Of a stretch of 64,000 nucleotides of DNA, positions 26,868 to 36,354 are shown piece by piece. A program made the position numbers and the translations under genes. The stretch is from Candidatus Kuenenia stuttgartensis (GTDB taxonomy: Bacteria > Planctomycetota > Phycisphaerae > Phycisphaerales > SM1A02), in NCBI GenBank assembly GCA_945902075.1, contig CAMDMA010000018.1, forward strand, positions 1 through 64,000, read 5' to 3'. Positions within the stretch are counted from its first letter, which is position 1; the number at the start of each line of letters is the position of its first letter. The notes under the pieces are model-generated. The model saw only the letters and a list, made by a program, of their open reading frames with translations. It was not told the DNA's origin and made no database searches.

Positions 26868-28526
26868 ATGTACGCCCCGCTCCTCGCGAACCGTTACCTC
26901 ACCTCGCGCATCATCCCGTTCATCGCGGTCGCCGCGGTCGCGCTGTGCGTTGCGCTCGTGATCATCGTCGTGAGCGTGATGACGGGCTTTCTCGACATGG
27001 TCCGCAACTCAGGCAAGACCCTGATCGGCGATGTGGTCATTACCCGTGACATCACGGGTATTCCCTACTACGCTGACCTGATTGCCGAGATTGAAGCGAC
27101 TCCCGAGGCCGAGGCTGCGAGTGCGCTCGTCGAAACCTACGGTTTACTCCAGATGCCCTATGGGACCGGCGACGGTGGCAGCCGCATCGAGACGGTGCAG
27201 GTGTGGGGTATTGATTCGGCGTCGCTCGACCGCGTCGCCGACTTCCATGACAAGCTGTACTGGAAGAAGCCAACCGACGCACTCGCGAAGCAACTCAAGC
27301 CGGATGATCCGCGCCTCGACCCTGAGTACCAGCGCGAGGAGGAGGGCAAGTCGCTGATGACGCGCGACGGCGAGCCCGGCCTCGTCCTCGGTATCGAAAT
27401 CTCGCCATTTAACCGGCGCACCCAGGACGGCAGCTACCGCACTGAAAATCCTGGTGGCAGGCAGGACCCCGGCTACTTCATGCCAAACGCGGGCTCTGCG
27501 CGGCTCACGCTGGTTCCGGTTTCAGGTTCGGGCAACATTATTGGCGAGAAAAAGGCGGCGTTCCGCATCGTCAACGAGTTTCAGAGCGGCGTCTACCAAA
27601 TCGATGCGCAGCGCGTACTCGCGCCCCTTGACGTGGTGCAGCGCCTGCTCATGCTCGATGAATCCGAACTCAAGTCGCGCACGGAGCTCGACGAGAACGG
27701 TCGTCCGAAGACCATCGGTCGAAGCCCTGCGCGCGCCACCACCATCGTCGTCAAAGCGAAGCCTGGCTTTACCCCGGAACAATTGCGCGACTCGGTCAAC
27801 GCCGCATACAAACGCTTCGTCACGCGAAGTCTCGAAGACCCGGCGCGCATCGTCAAGCCGCCAAGCCTTGTCACGGTCGCAACCTGGGAAGAACGACTCG
27901 CGGATCTCATCGGCCCGGTCGAAAAAGAACGCGAACTCATGCGCACGCTGTTCTCGATTGTCTACCTCGTCTGTGCAGCACTTGTGCTCGCGATCTTCTG
28001 GGCGATCGTGCAAGAGAAGACCCGTGACATTGGCATCCTCCGCGCGATCGGCGCTTCGCGCACCGGAATCCTCTGGATCTTCCTTCGTTACGGACTGCTC
28101 ATCGGTGTCGCTGGATCGCTGCTTGGCGTGGGACTTGCCTGGGGTATTGTCGCACGGATTAACGACATTCACGACATGCTTGGGACACCGGCGCCCACCT
28201 GGGTCAAGATCGCAGCGTGGATCGCGGTGATAGCGTCCATCGCGATGACCGTGCGCGGAGTGCTCCGTGCCTCTGCCCTGCAGACCGTGCTGTGGACATT
28301 TGCCTCGATCGGCCTTGTCCTTGTCGGCGTGGTGCTCTTTCTTCACCGCGGCTTTCTCATCTGGGATCCAAGCGTCTACTACTTCAGCCGTATTCCAAGT
28401 GAGATCGATGCGATCACGGCGGCCACCACCGTGATCGGCGGAATCATCTTCAGCGTGATCGGCGCATCCATTCCCGCCGCGCGCGCGGCCGACACCGACC
28501 CAGTGCAGAGTTTGAGGTACGAATGA
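26868..28526 (+). CDS. LolC/LolE-like ABC transporter permease
   Basis: An FtsX/MacB-fold permease of 552 residues: a first membrane helix (about 14-40, following LANRYLTSRI, the typical LolC/E start), a large periplasmic domain (about 45-365) and three C-terminal helices with the FtsX core (SIVYLVCAALVLAIFWAIVQEKTRDIGILRAIGAS is the signature, here split: SIVYLVCAALVLAIFW and EKTRDIGILRAIGAS). LolCDE extracts lipoproteins from the inner membrane for the outer membrane. The periplasmic domain is longer than in E. coli LolC/E, and an extra hydrophobic stretch (about 440-500) is present. A single permease gene is present, so it may act as a homodimer. It is coupled to the ATPase gene by an ATGA overlap. 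Confidence 0.86.
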   Translation: MYAPLLANRYLTSRIIPFIAVAAVALCVALVIIVVSVMTGFLDMVRNSGKTLIGDVVITRDITGIPYYADLIAEIEATPEAEAASALVETYGLLQMPYGTGDGGSRIETVQVWGIDSASLDRVADFHDKLYWKKPTDALAKQLKPDDPRLDPEYQREEEGKSLMTRDGEPGLVLGIEISPFNRRTQDGSYRTENPGGRQDPGYFMPNAGSARLTLVPVSGSGNIIGEKKAAFRIVNEFQSGVYQIDAQRVLAPLDVVQRLLMLDESELKSRTELDENGRPKTIGRSPARATTIVVKAKPGFTPEQLRDSVNAAYKRFVTRSLEDPARIVKPPSLVTVATWEERLADLIGPVEKERELMRTLFSIVYLVCAALVLAIFWAIVQEKTRDIGILRAIGASRTGILWIFLRYGLLIGVAGSLLGVGLAWGIVARINDIHDMLGTPAPTWVKIAAWIAVIASIAMTVRGVLRASALQTVLWTFASIGLVLVGVVLFLHRGFLIWDPSVYYFSRIPSEIDAITAATTVIGGIIFSVIGASIPAARAADTDPVQSLRYE

Positions 28527-29215
28527 GCACGCTTCTCGATGCCGTCCATGTGAAGAAGACCTATCGGCTTGGAAAGGTCAGTGTGCCCGTGCTGCGCGAT
28601 GCCTCGATGGAGGTTCGTACGGGCGAATGGGTCGCGATCGTTGGGAGTTCGGGAAGCGGAAAGAGCACGCTGCTCCACCTGCTCGGCGGTCTCGACCGCG
28701 CCGATGACGACTCGGGGCCGATCCGCTTTGGTGGAGAAGATCTGCGAAGGTTCAGCGCACGACGCGAGAACCACTATCGAAACCGCGATGTCGGCTTCGT
28801 CTTCCAGTTTTACCACCTGCTTCCCGAGCTCAGCGTGCTTGAGAACGCCATGCTTCCTGCACTCGTCGGCCTCTCAAGGCTTCGATGGCTTTCGTCGCGA
28901 ACCGCACTCAAGGATCGCGCTTCCGAACTACTCGCGACCTGCGGCCTCGGCCACCGACTGAGCCACCGTCCTGCCGAACTGTCGGGCGGTGAGCGTCAGC
29001 GCGTCGCGATCGCCCGCGCACTCATCAATGGGCCGAAGGTGCTGCTCGCCGATGAACCCACCGGAAACCTCGATGTAAAAACGGGCGGCGGCATCCTCGA
29101 CCTTCTCGCCGACCGACACGCGGCAGGCCTCACGCTCGTGATGGTGACGCACGACGCACAAGTCGCCGCGCGCGCACAGCGTCGGGTGCGAATCGAAGAT
29201 GGCCGAGTGGAGTAG
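28523..29215 (+). CDS. LolD-like ABC transporter ATP-binding protein
   Basis: A 230-residue ATPase of the MacB/LolD group: Walker A GSSGSGKST near 42, a Q-loop in VFQFYHLLPELSVLENAMLP (typical of LolD), signature LSGGERQRVAIARAL near 154, and Walker B LLADEPTGNLD near 177, with the switch His in VTHD. It powers the permease encoded just upstream (ATGA overlap), most likely for release of outer-membrane lipoproteins to a LolA-type carrier. No lolA gene is visible in the window. Confidence 0.92.
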   Translation: MSTLLDAVHVKKTYRLGKVSVPVLRDASMEVRTGEWVAIVGSSGSGKSTLLHLLGGLDRADDDSGPIRFGGEDLRRFSARRENHYRNRDVGFVFQFYHLLPELSVLENAMLPALVGLSRLRWLSSRTALKDRASELLATCGLGHRLSHRPAELSGGERQRVAIARALINGPKVLLADEPTGNLDVKTGGGILDLLADRHAAGLTLVMVTHDAQVAARAQRRVRIEDGRVE

Positions 29216-29253
29216 CGCTTCGTGCATACAGCTGCATCGTGATGGGACAATGG

Positions 29254-29493
29254 TCATTTCAGTTTCAACGCAAGTTGGGCACGATTCGTGACGCCGAGCT
29301 TGCGGTAGACGCGCCGCGTGAGTTCGCGCACCGTGTGCGCCGAGAGTCCCAGTGCTTCGGCCGCCATTGCGATGGTGATGCCTGACGACAAACGCTTCGC
29401 GAAATCACGCTCGCGCGCTGAAAACGCGTTGTACGAGTCCACCCTCCAAAGGCGTCTCTCAGGAACACGCAGGAAACTGTTTCCCCAGCACAT
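29254..29493 (-). CDS. Solo LuxR-type helix-turn-helix protein
   Basis: Only 79 residues. Residues 24-79 form a complete GerE/LuxR DNA-binding domain: FSARERDFAKRL, IAMAAEALGLSAHTVRELTRRVYRKLGV, NRAQLAL. No receiver or ligand-binding domain is attached, as in other single-domain members such as GerE. ATG 29493 is the first usable start and is followed by about 20 residues without homology, so a remnant of a longer regulator cannot be excluded. Its gene is divergent from the dockerin exoprotein gene and may act on that shared region. Confidence 0.75.
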   Translation of the reverse strand: MCWGNSFLRVPERRLWRVDSYNAFSARERDFAKRLSSGITIAMAAEALGLSAHTVRELTRRVYRKLGVTNRAQLALKLK

Positions 29494-29730
29494 TCGGGCT
29501 ACGCCGCGCGCCCAGTCACCACCCCCTCAGACAAACCCCGGGAAACGCCCCTCAATCCTCATCGGCGCGCTCGTCCGCGTCGTGTCACACGACCAACCTA
29601 CAAATCCGTCCCGCCTACGAAAAATCGCGCCTTGCGGTTGTGCGAGAACCCTTTCTGTGGCATGGTGAGCACCTCCCAACCCCCTTGTGAAGCCACATCC
29701 CTGCAGAGGTGGTCCGAACAAGCCTCCCCC

Positions 29731-29756
29731 CAAAGGACCCTCACAAAGGACCTTCA
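29731..29756. repeat. 13-bp tandem duplication upstream of the dockerin gene
   Basis: CAAAGGACCCTCA and CAAAGGACCTTCA stand head to tail, 23 bp before the start codon. Both contain AAAGGA, so one may supply a distant ribosome-binding site; a regulator site is another possibility. Confidence 0.8.
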
Positions 29757-29778
29757 CTTGAGTCACACAAGCTGTTCC

Positions 29779-31734
29779 ATGCTCAAATCCCCTGCTTTTT
29801 GTGCCTCCCACCTGGTTTCAGGGCTCTTGGCACTCGTCGCGATCCCGACTGCGCATGCGGATCTGACCGTGACCAACTTCCAGATATCGCGCTACTCGGT
29901 GTCGTTTGACATCTCAGGAACGGTTCCCGCGGGGGTTCCTGGACCCGGCGAAAACGGACGCGGTACGCTTCGACTCTCCCGGTCTACTGTCAACTGCAAC
30001 TGGTTCGACACTGCGACGGGGCAGGCAAATGCTTCTGTTGGCCCCGCTCGCACTTCGATCGACTGGATCGTGGACAACACGGGTAGCGACGGCCAGTGGG
30101 GTCTCTCGAATGTCGGCACCGCCACGAACGGAACCTTCACGTGCTACCGCATCGATGTCGGGTGCCACCCGACCTATCCGAACTACTCCGACTACGTGAA
30201 CTTCTTCTTTGGCGAGACTCCCGCAGCACTTCAGACAGGGACTACCGTCTCTGGACATTGTCAGGTGAACTTCGGCCCAAATGTCGAGATGATCAACCTC
30301 GACACACTGAAGTTCTCGCTCAGTATCGGTTGTGTGGTCATCGCCACCGACCTGCAGAATCCACCAGCAACGCCGACTCTATCGCTCACCCCGAGTGATT
30401 CCACGCTCCAGACCGGACAGCAGTTCACGGTGGACGTCGCGATGAATGCGACCTCGGCCTCGCTCACGGGTCTCCAGCTCGCGATGAACTACGACCAGAC
30501 CAAGTTGCGTCTCGACTCAGTCGCGCCAGCAACAAGCAGTCCGTTCGCTGCCGAAATCGCTGAGCAGATCAACAACACCAACGGCACGCTCCGTTACGCC
30601 AGCGGCGTCGATGAGACGCAGAGCGCAACCAGTTCCGCAGCGAATCTCGTGACGCTGTCGTTCACCGCACTGACCAACGAAACCTGCGGCGCTGCCGGCC
30701 TGGTCTCGTTCGGCACCGTCTCGGGCACGACGACGAAGTTTGCGCTTGCGGACGCCACCACTCTCACGCCGAATCTCGGAACCTTCGCAAGCATCAAGAT
30801 CGACGGCTCCCTACCTGTCCTCAACAACGTCCTCGCGAACGTGTCGGTCGCCACCGATGCGGGCTCGACCTTCGGCGCCTATGTGGCCAACCCGGGCGTG
30901 ACCGTCAGCGACAACTGCGACACGCTCACGCCGACTCTTCTGATTACCTACCCCAGCAGTTCGACCGCATCCGCATGGCCTTCGGACGGCATGTTCCCGA
31001 TCGGCACGACCACACTTGCGTGGAGTGTTACCGATGCGTCGGGCAACTCTGCCTCCGCCTCGCGCACCATCGTGGTTGCGAACTACCAGCTCGTCAATAC
31101 GACCATGTCGTTCGACGGCCCATTCGTCAATGCATCCACGCGCTCGATTCGCTTCAAGGCGGGTAGCAACACGCAGGTGCTGAGTTTGTCGGCGTCGGGG
31201 AGCCCGTTCTCAGGCGGCTCCATCAACGCCATTCAGGTGCCGGTCGCGGCGAGCTATCTCTGCCTCAGCGCCAAGGATGCTGCCCACTCCATCACCGACA
31301 CTGCAGCAGCGACCATCTCCGGCGTGCGCTACCAGGCGGCGTTCTCCCTCCAGCAAGGCGACTCGAACGACGACGATGTTGTCGACATCGTCGACTTCGG
31401 CATCTTCGTGGCCGCACGCGGCGCGGGGAAGGCGTTGGATGCCGCGTCGAACTTCAACTCCGACACCGTCATCGGCACCGCGGACTTCTCCTACATCGGC
31501 ATCAACTTCTTCGATGTCGGCGAAGCCTGCGGCGCATACAACGGCGCGACGCCGCGCAGCCGCATCAAGGTCACCGAACTCCGCCGCTCCGGTCGCGGCG
31601 AACTCGCCATCGCCGACATCAACGGCGACGGTTGGGTCGACACGACCGACATCACACTCTTCTTGCAGGGCGTCGAGCCGCGGCAACCAAAAAACCAAGC
31701 GATTCCTTCAGTCTCTCGCGATGTGCACTGGTAA
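29779..31734 (+). CDS. Secreted cohesin-like/HYR/dockerin protein
   Basis: A 651-residue exported protein. A signal peptide ends at about 27 (LVSGLLALVAIPTAHA). A unique N-terminal beta domain with several Cys (about 30-195) is followed by a cohesin-like domain at about 200-350 (TLSLTPSDSTLQTGQQFTVD, LQLAMNYDQTKLRL), a HYR domain at about 355-440 (TVSDNCDTLTP, WSVTDASGNSASASRTIVV), a further domain, and C-terminal dockerin-type calcium repeats: QGDSNDDDVVDIVDF, a degenerate NFNSDTVIGTADF, and ADINGDGWVDTTDI. Cohesin and dockerin modules pair to build extracellular assemblies. ATG 29779 is chosen for the signal peptide. Followed by a strong terminator. Confidence 0.85.
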   Translation: MLKSPAFCASHLVSGLLALVAIPTAHADLTVTNFQISRYSVSFDISGTVPAGVPGPGENGRGTLRLSRSTVNCNWFDTATGQANASVGPARTSIDWIVDNTGSDGQWGLSNVGTATNGTFTCYRIDVGCHPTYPNYSDYVNFFFGETPAALQTGTTVSGHCQVNFGPNVEMINLDTLKFSLSIGCVVIATDLQNPPATPTLSLTPSDSTLQTGQQFTVDVAMNATSASLTGLQLAMNYDQTKLRLDSVAPATSSPFAAEIAEQINNTNGTLRYASGVDETQSATSSAANLVTLSFTALTNETCGAAGLVSFGTVSGTTTKFALADATTLTPNLGTFASIKIDGSLPVLNNVLANVSVATDAGSTFGAYVANPGVTVSDNCDTLTPTLLITYPSSSTASAWPSDGMFPIGTTTLAWSVTDASGNSASASRTIVVANYQLVNTTMSFDGPFVNASTRSIRFKAGSNTQVLSLSASGSPFSGGSINAIQVPVAASYLCLSAKDAAHSITDTAAATISGVRYQAAFSLQQGDSNDDDVVDIVDFGIFVAARGAGKALDAASNFNSDTVIGTADFSYIGINFFDVGEACGAYNGATPRSRIKVTELRRSGRGELAIADINGDGWVDTTDITLFLQGVEPRQPKNQAIPSVSRDVHW

Positions 31735-31812
31735 AAATACCCCGTACACAACGAGTGAAAACCGTTCGCATGGCTGTGCGAATGATGTGAACCGCACGCC
31801 ACTCGAGTGATC

Positions 31813-31858
31813 GACTGCGGCGCCGACGAAGTTGTTCCGTCGGTGCCGCGGTCTTTTT
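31813..31858 (+). terminator. Intrinsic terminator after the dockerin gene
   Basis: A 16-bp stem (GACTGCGGCGCCGACG against CGTCGGTGCCGCGGTC, with two G-U pairs), a 9-nt loop and a TTTTT run at 31854-31858. It is the clearest rho-independent terminator in the window and lies 78 bp after the stop. Confidence 0.9.
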
Positions 31859-31930
31859 CAAAGCACCCATTTCACGCAGCGACCACCATATTGTCAGAGT
31901 GTGTCGCACACTCGCAGTTCTGCGTGTGAT

Positions 31931-33265
31931 TCAGTCGTTGGTCTGAAACCATCTCACGGCGTTGTCCGCAGCAGCAGCGAGCGAAACTGCGAAGGCCTTC
32001 TGAAATCGGACTTCGACCGTATCGATTGAACTCATCGTTCCCTTCGCAAAGCGAAACAACCTCGATGGACTCTGCTCATAAAGCCATCGGACAAAAATGT
32101 AGGACATCGACTGCGCGATTCCCACATCGCCGGTCCACATCGGGTCTGCATAGGTTGCATGAAATAGTGACGAAAACCCGCCGCCCGCGCGGAGTGCAAC
32201 AAGCGCGGGCTTACGAAGAAGCTCGTCCATCGATGCAGTCGGCGTCGCCACCTCCGCCATCACCCGAGGAAGTCCCTCGTTGAGCCACGCAGGACCGCGT
32301 TCCGTTGAACTCGTGGAGTGCAGCATCGCGCGCGCCACACCAACCGACGCGAAGTAGCGCTGTCGCGCGCGATCGCTGTTCGGCGCGACGAGCACAAGTG
32401 CTCGCGGCGGTGCACCCGCAGGTGCCACCGGATAGGTCACGAGCACATCTGGGTACATGGATGCATCGCAGCCCGCCGACGCCACAATCAGTCGCCATCG
32501 GTCGCGGTCACCAACCACAACGACGGGAATTCTGCCCTGCAGCGCGAGCGTGGCACCGACGTCGGTGAACATCTGCGCCCATCGTCCGACGAACTGCTCG
32601 AGCGAAGCCGCATCGGAACGGAAGGCCTCGTCACCACTCTCCGCAAGAAGGGCGACATGCTTTGTCTCATGCATCGTGCCGCTCGTACCCGCACGCGAAA
32701 GTACCGCACGCGCCGCCTCAAGCATTTCCGCACTCGCTTGTTCGAATGCCGCGTCTGAGAGCACCGTCCAAGGAGTCTTTGGAAAACTCCCTGCCTCCGG
32801 AGTCAGCGTCGAGAGTTTGGCCCGAACCGCTTTTTGCTCCCGCTCGAGGCGCGCAGCACGAAGCACTTCTGCCTCTTTGCGGGCCGCCGTAAGTTGCTCG
32901 TCTGTCGCTCCAGAGCGCCGAGCCCAGTCGGTGATTGTTCGCCCCGCTGCCTCCGCGGCCGGGAGCGACAGTACGACCGCCACCGCATCCGCCGATGCAG
33001 CGGCGTCTTTCGCGGGGACGCAGGCGCGCAAAATGGCGACGACGCCGCCAGGCTTGATGTCCTCCCAACGCGTGGTGCCGCACGCCCCATCCACGCTCTC
33101 TCCCGACCACGCCCGCACCGCACAGGGAATACTCCGTCCGCTCAGAAGTTCGATCTTGGTCGGCACTTCCGCGCTGAGTTCGCGACGTTGAATATCCGCT
33201 GCAGTGGTTGCATGAATGGCCAGAACGGCAGACGTCCCGAGGAAGAGTGCGGCATTGGTCAGCAT
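31931..33265 (-). CDS. Secreted protein with degenerate gluzincin-peptidase fold
   Basis: A 444-residue protein with a signal peptide (about 1-23, ALFLGTSAVLAIHATTAA). Residues about 30-110 contain a small beta domain (KIELLSGRSIPC) and a helical linker (about 120-200). The C-terminal region (about 250-440) ends in a pattern like M1/M61-type peptidases: a helix VGVARAMLHS is where HExxH would be, followed by GPAWLNEGLPRVMAEV, which matches the downstream P-WLNEG Glu motif. The zinc-binding HExxH is absent, so the protein is predicted to be catalytically dead. ATG 33265 is chosen for the signal peptide rather than an upstream GTG. Divergent from clpC. Confidence 0.72.
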   Translation of the reverse strand: MLTNAALFLGTSAVLAIHATTAADIQRRELSAEVPTKIELLSGRSIPCAVRAWSGESVDGACGTTRWEDIKPGGVVAILRACVPAKDAAASADAVAVVLSLPAAEAAGRTITDWARRSGATDEQLTAARKEAEVLRAARLEREQKAVRAKLSTLTPEAGSFPKTPWTVLSDAAFEQASAEMLEAARAVLSRAGTSGTMHETKHVALLAESGDEAFRSDAASLEQFVGRWAQMFTDVGATLALQGRIPVVVVGDRDRWRLIVASAGCDASMYPDVLVTYPVAPAGAPPRALVLVAPNSDRARQRYFASVGVARAMLHSTSSTERGPAWLNEGLPRVMAEVATPTASMDELLRKPALVALRAGGGFSSLFHATYADPMWTGDVGIAQSMSYIFVRWLYEQSPSRLFRFAKGTMSSIDTVEVRFQKAFAVSLAAAADNAVRWFQTND

Positions 33266-33488
33266 CGGTTTCAAAGAATACCCGCCGTTTCGCCTATCTC
33301 GAGCGGGCCTCTGACCGAAGAAGAACTTCGGGCGGTGGTATGAGGTTTGCCCTGTCCGGCACAATCCCACGAACAGTGGGCTGCGTCGAGTGAGTAGGAT
33401 GTCAGAACGTCTGTCGGCGCGACCTCATTCGAAGTTGCGATTGACGACCACACAGGCACGGAACTGCCGGAATCCTGGACTCAACCGG

Positions 33489-33494
33489 CAAGGA
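33489..33494 (+). promoter_or_regulatory. Ribosome-binding site of clpC
   Basis: AAGGAG lies 7 bp upstream of ATG 33502 and decides the clpC start. It is the best Shine-Dalgarno match in the window. Confidence 0.75.
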
Positions 33495-33501
33495 GTCTCC
33501 C

Positions 33502-36078
33502 ATGTTTGAACGATTGACCGACCGAGCTCGCAAGGTGATGGCCCTGGCAAACCAGGAAGCGCAACGCTTGAACCATGAATACATCGGAACCGAGCACATT
33601 CTGCTTGGACTGGTCAAGGAGGGATCGGGGGTCGGCGCGAATGTGCTGAAAAACCTCGATATCGACCTTCGCAAAGTGCGGATCGAGGTCGAAAAACTCG
33701 TCAAGACCGGGCCGGAAATGGTCACGATGGGCAAGCTGCCCCAAACCCCGCGCGCCAAAAAGGTCATCGAGTACGCGATCGAAGAGGCGCGAAACCTGAA
33801 TCACAATTACGTTGGAACCGAGCACCTTTTGCTTGGACTCCTGCGCGAGCATGATGGCGTCGCTGCGCAAGTCCTGATGAATCTCGGGCTCAAGCTTGAG
33901 GAAGTCCGCGAGGAAGTCCTCAACTTGCTCGGAGCGGGTACGGAGAGCGAAGAAGCTCCGCCGCAGGCTGAACCGCAGGAGCCGCCATCGATGGGCGGGC
34001 CGCCGTCTGGTGGCGACTCCGCCGCCCGTCGAGGAGCAAAGAGCAAGACCCCTGCCCTCGACAGTTTCGGCCGCGACCTGACTGAGTTGGCGAAGGCTGG
34101 CGAGCTTGATCCGGTCATTGGCCGTATGAATGAGATCGAGCGCCTGGTACAGATTCTGTGCCGTCGCACGAAGAACAACCCTGTCCTCCTCGGCGAGGCG
34201 GGCGTGGGCAAAACGGCGATCGTTGAGGGCCTTGCGCAACGCATCATCAACCAGGAAGTCCCGGACATTCTCTTCGACAAGCGCTTGGTCGTGCTCGACC
34301 TCGCCGCGATGGTCGCCGGAACAAAGTACCGCGGACAGTTTGAGGAGCGCATCAAGGCGGTCATGAACGAAGTCCGCCGCGCAAAGAACATCCTCCTGTT
34401 CATCGATGAGCTACACACCCTCGTTGGTGCGGGCGGCGCCGAAGGCGCGATCGACGCGTCGAATGTGCTCAAGCCTGCACTTGCCCGCGGTGAAATCCAG
34501 TGCATCGGCGCAACGACCTTCGACGAGTACCGCAAGTACATCGAGAAGGATGCCGCTCTCGAGCGGCGCTTCCAGTCGATCACCGTTGAGCCGCCAAACG
34601 CGGAGCAGACCTTTGAGATTCTCAAGGGAATCCGCCCGAAGTACGAAGCCCACCACCGCATCAAGATCACCGACGTCGCGCTCCGCGCAGCGATTGAGCT
34701 CTCTGGTCGCTACATCCCCGGTCGCGTGCAGCCCGACAAGTCGATTGACGTGATCGACGAAGCAGGCGCGCGTCTGCGTCTCCGCTCCATGGCGAAGCCG
34801 CCAAATCTCGCGGAGATCGAAGAGAAAATCGAGCGCCTCGCGATCGAGAAGGATGAGGCGGTCAAGAACGCTGATTACGAGCGCGCCGCCCAGATCCGTG
34901 ATCAGATGGACAAGCATCGCCGCGAGCGCGAGCGACTCCAGGTCGAGTGGAAGGAACGCATGAGCGAGACTGTCGGCACGGTTGACGAAGAAGTCGTCGC
35001 TGAGGTCGTTTCGAAGATGACTGGCGTGCCGCTGACGCGACTTGAGAAGGCTGAGAGCGAACGGCTCATGGCGCTCGAGGGCGAGTTGCACAAGACCGTC
35101 GTCAGCCAAGACGATGCAGTGAAGGCGGTCGCCCGCTCGATCCGCAAGGCGCGCTCGGGCCTCAAGGACCCGAAGCGCCCGATGGGTTGCTTTATCTTCG
35201 TCGGCCCGTCCGGCGTTGGAAAGACGCTGCTCGCGAAGGCCCTCGCCGAGTTCATGTTCGGTGATCAGGATGCACTCGTGTACCTCGATATGTCGGAGTA
35301 CATGGAGAAGCACAATGTGAGCCGACTCGTCGGAGCTCCTCCCGGATACGTCGGATACGAAGAGGGTGGCCAGCTCACCGAGCGCATCCGTCGTCGGCCG
35401 TACGCGGTCGTCCTCCTCGACGAAGTCGAGAAGGCGCACCCGGATGTCTTCAACATGCTGCTCCAGATCATGGAAGAAGGTCGCCTTACCGATAGCTTCG
35501 GACGCCATGTCGACTTCAAGAACGTCATTCTCATCATGACGTCAAACCTCGGCGCAGATGTCATCAAGGGCGGAGCCAGCTTTGGATTCGGCAAGCGCGC
35601 GGAAGTGCAAGACTACGAAAAGATGCGCAAGGCGCTCATGGGCGAAGTCGAGAAGTTCTTCCGACCGGAGTTCATCAACCGTCTCGATGATGTCGTCGTG
35701 TTCCGTCCGCTGCTGAAGGATGACCTTGTCACCATCATCGAGTACGAACTCTCGAAGGTGCGTAAGCGCCTCCTTGAGAAGGGCATGAAAATGGAACTTG
35801 ACACGGCTGCGAAGGACTTCCTCATCGACAAGGGATACAACCCTGACTTTGGTGCCCGTCCGCTGCGTCGCGCGCTCGGAAGTTACATCGAGGATCCGTT
35901 GGCTGAGAACCTACTCATGGGCGAGTTCAAGTCCGGCGATGACATCCGGGTTACCCGCGTCGAAGGCCAGGATCACCTGACCTTCAAGGCTTTGCGCGCG
36001 GGCGACGGGGGCGGCGGCGATGGCGACAGTGCGCCCAAGGAGCCCACTCCAACCCCGCTCGCAGGTGCTGAGAGCTGA
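33502..36078 (+). CDS. clpC: ATP-dependent Clp protease ATP-binding subunit ClpC
   Basis: ClpC is the AAA+ unfoldase that feeds ClpP. The 858-residue product has the double N-domain (about 1-145, [19 protein letters not shown] and a second [17 protein letters not shown] copy), AAA1 with GEAGVGKT near 231, a UVR-containing middle region ([14 protein letters not shown], near 458), and AAA2 with GPSGVGKT near 569, followed by a Pro-rich tail. The N-domain and UVR motif are ClpC, not ClpB, traits; in Bacillus the ClpC N-domain binds phosphoarginine. mcsA and mcsB occur at 55.4-57.1 kb. ATG 33502 has AAGGAG at 33489-33494. No CIRCE or CtsR-like operator was recognised. Confidence 0.96.
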   Translation: MFERLTDRARKVMALANQEAQRLNHEYIGTEHILLGLVKEGSGVGANVLKNLDIDLRKVRIEVEKLVKTGPEMVTMGKLPQTPRAKKVIEYAIEEARNLNHNYVGTEHLLLGLLREHDGVAAQVLMNLGLKLEEVREEVLNLLGAGTESEEAPPQAEPQEPPSMGGPPSGGDSAARRGAKSKTPALDSFGRDLTELAKAGELDPVIGRMNEIERLVQILCRRTKNNPVLLGEAGVGKTAIVEGLAQRIINQEVPDILFDKRLVVLDLAAMVAGTKYRGQFEERIKAVMNEVRRAKNILLFIDELHTLVGAGGAEGAIDASNVLKPALARGEIQCIGATTFDEYRKYIEKDAALERRFQSITVEPPNAEQTFEILKGIRPKYEAHHRIKITDVALRAAIELSGRYIPGRVQPDKSIDVIDEAGARLRLRSMAKPPNLAEIEEKIERLAIEKDEAVKNADYERAAQIRDQMDKHRRERERLQVEWKERMSETVGTVDEEVVAEVVSKMTGVPLTRLEKAESERLMALEGELHKTVVSQDDAVKAVARSIRKARSGLKDPKRPMGCFIFVGPSGVGKTLLAKALAEFMFGDQDALVYLDMSEYMEKHNVSRLVGAPPGYVGYEEGGQLTERIRRRPYAVVLLDEVEKAHPDVFNMLLQIMEEGRLTDSFGRHVDFKNVILIMTSNLGADVIKGGASFGFGKRAEVQDYEKMRKALMGEVEKFFRPEFINRLDDVVVFRPLLKDDLVTIIEYELSKVRKRLLEKGMKMELDTAAKDFLIDKGYNPDFGARPLRRALGSYIEDPLAENLLMGEFKSGDDIRVTRVEGQDHLTFKALRAGDGGGGDGDSAPKEPTPTPLAGAES

Positions 36079-36115
36079 TTTCAGACCGCTTCCCGACCAT
36101 CATCCAAACACCATT

Positions 36116-36154
36116 CACTTCGCGGCGTGCTCCACACGCCGCGAAGTGCATTTT
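36116..36154 (+). terminator. Intrinsic terminator after clpC
   Basis: A perfect 14-bp stem (CACTTCGCGGCGTG / CACGCCGCGAAGTG) with a 5-nt loop, followed by CATTTT. It lies 38 bp after the clpC stop. Confidence 0.87.
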
Positions 36155-36354
36155 GTGACTTCCATGTAAAAAATGGCAAAATAATCAATCCGCACTTGCG
36201 ATCGAGATTGGCAGGTGCAGAATGTCAATACTTCGAGTTTCGACACGCAAGAATTCGTCACCCGAAGGAGCAAACGCGCAAAAGGGGCGCGCTTGTGAGA
36301 GTTCTCGAGACGGCAGTGGCGGACGCCCGCTGACTCTGAGAATTCGACGCGTGA

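Noticed and set aside
33266-33501. Possible CIRCE or CtsR heat-shock operator before clpC
   Set aside because: No TTAGCACTC/GAGTGCTAA pair or heptad direct repeat was found on reading.
34411-35508. Minus-strand 365-codon frame
   Set aside because: It is antisense to clpC, and the protein looks like random Leu/Arg/Asp-rich shadow sequence.
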